From Caulobacterales bacterium 32-69-10 (lineage in GTDB: Bacteria > Pseudomonadota > Alphaproteobacteria > Caulobacterales > Caulobacteraceae): a stretch of 64,000 nt of DNA. The notes under the pieces are model-generated. The model was not told the DNA's origin. It was given only the letters and a program-made list of their open reading frames with translations, and did not search any database. The stretch is from contig NCED01000004.1 in the NCBI GenBank assembly GCA_002280485.1, positions 104,063-168,062 of the forward strand. Reading direction: 5' to 3'. This document shows positions 62,002-64,000 of the stretch, in pieces. Both the position numbers and the translations under genes were made by a program. Positions within the stretch are counted from its first letter, which is position 1, and each line of letters begins with the position of its first letter.

Positions 62002-62068
62002 GGCGGCGCGACCCCTCACCCTCCCATCCTGCGGATGGGCCCCTCCCTCTCCCGCAAGGGGAGAGGGA
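62002..62068. repeat. Right inverted repeat of the DUF559 element (family C)
   Basis: GGCGGCGCGACCCCTCACCC... ends CCCGCAAGGGGAGAGGG. It is the inverse complement of the left repeat and ends 2 bp before the phnE stop codon. Confidence 0.8.
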
Positions 62069-62070
62069 AA

Positions 62071-62877
62071 TCAAAGCAGCCGCTGCCGCAGCGCCTGGGA
62101 CAGCAGGTCGATCAGGGATACCGCCACCACGATGACGATGACGATGGCGGCGGTCTGACCGTACTGGAAACCCTGCATGGACTCGAACAGCTGCTGGCCG
62201 ATGCCGCCGGCGCCGATCAGGCCCAGCACCGTCGCCGCCCGGGCGTTCGATTCGAAACGATAGAGCGCATAGGACGTCCACAGGGGCGCGACCTGCGGCA
62301 TCACCCCCCAGACCACCTCGTGCAGGGGGCCGGCGCCCACGGCGCGAACCCCTTCCACGGGGCGCGGGTCGATCGCTTCGACGGCCTCGGAGAACAGTTT
62401 GCCCAGAACGCCGCAGGTGTTGATGGTCAGGGCCAGCACGCCCGGAAACGGCCCCAGGCCCACCGCCACCAGGAAGATGGTCCCGATGACGAGATCGGGC
62501 ACCGCGCGGAACAGGTCGAGCAGCCGCCGCACCGGCTGTTGCAGCCACGGCGGCGAGACGTTCCTGGCCGCCGCCAGGCCGAGCGGAATGGCCAGCAGCA
62601 CCGCCAGGGTGGTGCCCCACAGGGCGATCTGCAGGGTCAGCCACATGTTGGCGACATACTGAGGCCACAGGCTGAAGTCGGGCGCCAGGAAGGCGCGGCC
62701 CATCTCGCGCATGTTGGCGGAGTTGGTGAACAGCAGCGGAAAGCGGTCCAGTTCGACCGCCTTGGCGCTGATCACCAGCAGGATCGCCACGCCGCCCCAC
62801 ACCAGCCAGTCGGCCATGCGCTGGCGCAAGGGGCGGATCGGCGGCGGGGGAACGGGAGGCGGGACGGTCGCGCTCAT
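62071..62877 (-). CDS. phnE: Phosphonate ABC transporter permease
   Basis: Encodes 268 aa with about six membrane helices. The ABC permease (EAA) loop is EAIDPRPVEGVRAVGAGPLH, and the helix before it carries VPDLVIGTIFLVAVGLGPFP. The C-terminal GLIGAGGIGQQLFESMQGFQ and LIDLLSQALR is typical of PhnE. It is the third gene of phnC-phnD-phnE, which imports phosphonates or phosphite. The first 15 residues are Pro-rich. No C-P lyase gene is in the window. Confidence 0.93.
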   Translation of the reverse strand: MSATVPPPVPPPPIRPLRQRMADWLVWGGVAILLVISAKAVELDRFPLLFTNSANMREMGRAFLAPDFSLWPQYVANMWLTLQIALWGTTLAVLLAIPLGLAAARNVSPPWLQQPVRRLLDLFRAVPDLVIGTIFLVAVGLGPFPGVLALTINTCGVLGKLFSEAVEAIDPRPVEGVRAVGAGPLHEVVWGVMPQVAPLWTSYALYRFESNARAATVLGLIGAGGIGQQLFESMQGFQYGQTAAIVIVIVVAVSLIDLLSQALRQRLL

Positions 62878-62881
62878 CAGG

Positions 62882-63615
62882 TCATCCGGCGGGGGCGGGG
62901 GGCGCCGCGGTCTGTCGCATGGTCCGGATGGCGTCGAGGTAGCTGTTGTCGGCCGGATTGAAGGCCGTGTAGTGCAGCTTGGCCATGATCTCGCGCTGGC
63001 GCACGCCTTCGGCCCCCGGCGCCTTGCCGTAGGTGGTGAAGAAGGTGCGGATCTTCGCCTTCAGCTCCGGCGGCAGGTCCTTGCGGTAGACGATGGCCGA
63101 CTCCGGCAGGGGGGGAGATTCCCAGATCACCTGCACGTTCTGATACGCCCGGCGCGCCTCGGGCGCGCCGTTCATGGCGAAGTCCAGCCCGACCGAGTTG
63201 TTGGTCGATGCGTCCAGCACCCCGGCGCCGACCGAGAACAGGTTGGCGGCATGGGTGGCCGAGCGGACCACCTTGAAGCAGGTGGCGGGGTTGATGTTGC
63301 GCGGCCTGAACAGGAAGGCGTTGGGGGCGAGCGTGCCGCTGGTCGAGCGTGGGTCGCCCATGCCGAACGACAGGGTGCGGTCGCACTTCAGCACGTCCTC
63401 CAGGGTCCGCCCCGATCCCTTCTTGACGATGACCACCGAGGTGTAGGTGTCCTTGCCCTCGAGATCCTGGGTGCGGGCGAAGACCTCTCCGCTGGCGCGG
63501 TCCACAGTCTCCAGGGCCCGGCGGCCGCCGGGCCCGGCTTTTCCGCCGGCCCGCACCCCGCGAGCGCGACCAGGCTGGCCGCCAGCACGGCGGCGGGGGC
63601 GAAACGGCGGATCAT
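62882..63615 (-). pseudogene. phnD: Phosphonate ABC transporter substrate-binding protein, internally deleted and frameshifted
   Basis: The 5' end (63615 down to about 63535) encodes a lipoprotein signal, [20 protein letters not shown] then CGPAEKPGPAAAG. The 3' part, from about 63520 to 62882, encodes the later domain in another frame, ALETVDRASGEVFARTQDLE, KCDRTLSFGMGDPRSTSGTL, and ends APAG. Some 60 to 70 residues normally between these (the first lobe of the binding protein, with the AMRFKQTDLGWF region) are missing. The join lies in a perfect 22-bp palindrome at 63514-63535. The start overlaps the phnC stop by ATGA. As read, no complete binding protein can be made. Confidence 0.88.
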
Positions 63616-64000
63616 GAGCCTCCTCCTTCCCCCGCGGGGCCCTGGTCCAGGGCGTCCTCGATCTCGGGGCCGTAGATGTCGATCAGAAGTTTGCGGTCGA
63701 GGCCCATCGCCGGGCCGTCGTAGACGATCCGGCTCGCGTGCAGGGCCACCACCCGGCTGCAATAACGGGTGGCGTATTCCACGTGATGCAGGGTGACGAC
63801 AATGGTCATGCCGTCCTTCCGGTTCAGCGCCTGCAGGGCCTCCATCACCCGGCGGGCCGACACCGGGTCCAGCGAGGCCACCGGCTCGTCGGCGAGGACG
63901 GCCTCGGCGCCCTGGACCAGGGTGCGGGCGATGGCGCCGCGCTGTTGCTGGCCGCCCGACAGGGTGGCGGCCCGCTGGCCGGCGTAGTCAGCCACGCCCA
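63612..64000 (-). CDS. phnC: Phosphonate ABC transporter ATP-binding protein (5' end outside window)
   Basis: The last 129 or so residues of an ABC ATPase; the Walker A part lies beyond base 64000. The ABC signature is [20 protein letters not shown], the Walker B is [16 protein letters not shown], and the H-loop is [20 protein letters not shown]. The PhnC-specific C-terminus includes [20 protein letters not shown]. It overlaps phnD by ATGA and leads the phnCDE set on the minus strand. Confidence 0.92.
   Translation of the reverse strand, partial: GVADYAGQRAATLSGGQQQRGAIARTLVQGAEAVLADEPVASLDPVSARRVMEALQALNRKDGMTIVVTLHHVEYATRYCSRVVALHASRIVYDGPAMGLDRKLLIDIYGPEIEDALDQGPAGEGGGS

Overview
The window is chromosomal DNA of a very GC-rich alphaproteobacterium, almost certainly a member of Caulobacteraceae (Phenylobacterium or Caulobacter-like). 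The markers are GapR (DUF2312), the DUF1013 regulator TrcR, a PodJ-like polarity protein, a CnoX-type chaperedoxin with an intact WCGPC site, an alphaproteobacterial type L36, COQ9, an aa3 oxidase subunit IV, and GANTC and CtrA-box-like sites before podJ. No rRNA, CRISPR, prophage or plasmid functions are seen. One tRNA, Ala(CGC), is present.

Layout. 1-4300: 5' part of an alpha-2-macroglobulin (minus). 4396-9741: MFS/spermidine-synthase fusion, then pyk-dgoK-dgoA (minus). 9841-12581: ProXp-ala editing protein, then cnoX, LON-domain protein, Trm112-like, DUF971 (plus). 12744-14029: trcR and two back-to-back YdcH-like proteins. 14145-19172: replication/repair cluster dnaN-[GIY-YIG element]-recF-gyrB. 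19283-24070: HI0933 flavoprotein, RluF-like synthase, Tat lipoprotein oxidase, DUF167, YggT, tRNA-Ala, GST. 24112-27381: secreted beta-helix protein, a basic protein coupled to gapR, HAD, rpmJ. 27567-32444: lytic transglycosylase, cox subunit IV, pntAa-pntAb-orf-pntB. 32612-40659: rpsU, COQ9, purEK, GGDEF, zapE, MHS transporter, pyrD, DUF952, SixA-like. 40760-49962: DinG-like helicase, an unknown protein, Lhr-type helicase-PdeM, MprF-like protein. 50038-57965: podJ-like, CsgG-like, FMN-barrel protein, HisKA_2 kinase/receiver pair, metZ-apaG. 57962-64000: pyrF, TetR, LpxH-like/glycosyltransferase pair, DUF559 element, phnE-phnD-phnC.

Two features stand out. First, two unrelated small nucleases (GIY-YIG at 15288 and Vsr-like DUF559 at 61651) each sit exactly between a pair of imperfect inverted palindromic repeats. 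Nuclease-free repeat pairs of the same design occur elsewhere in the window, which suggests small nuclease-linked REP-type mobile elements. Second, three conserved genes (dnaN, pntB, phnD) each lack an internal segment, with a shift of frame at the join, and rpsU appears to start at ATC. These four points need checking against raw reads before being taken as biology.
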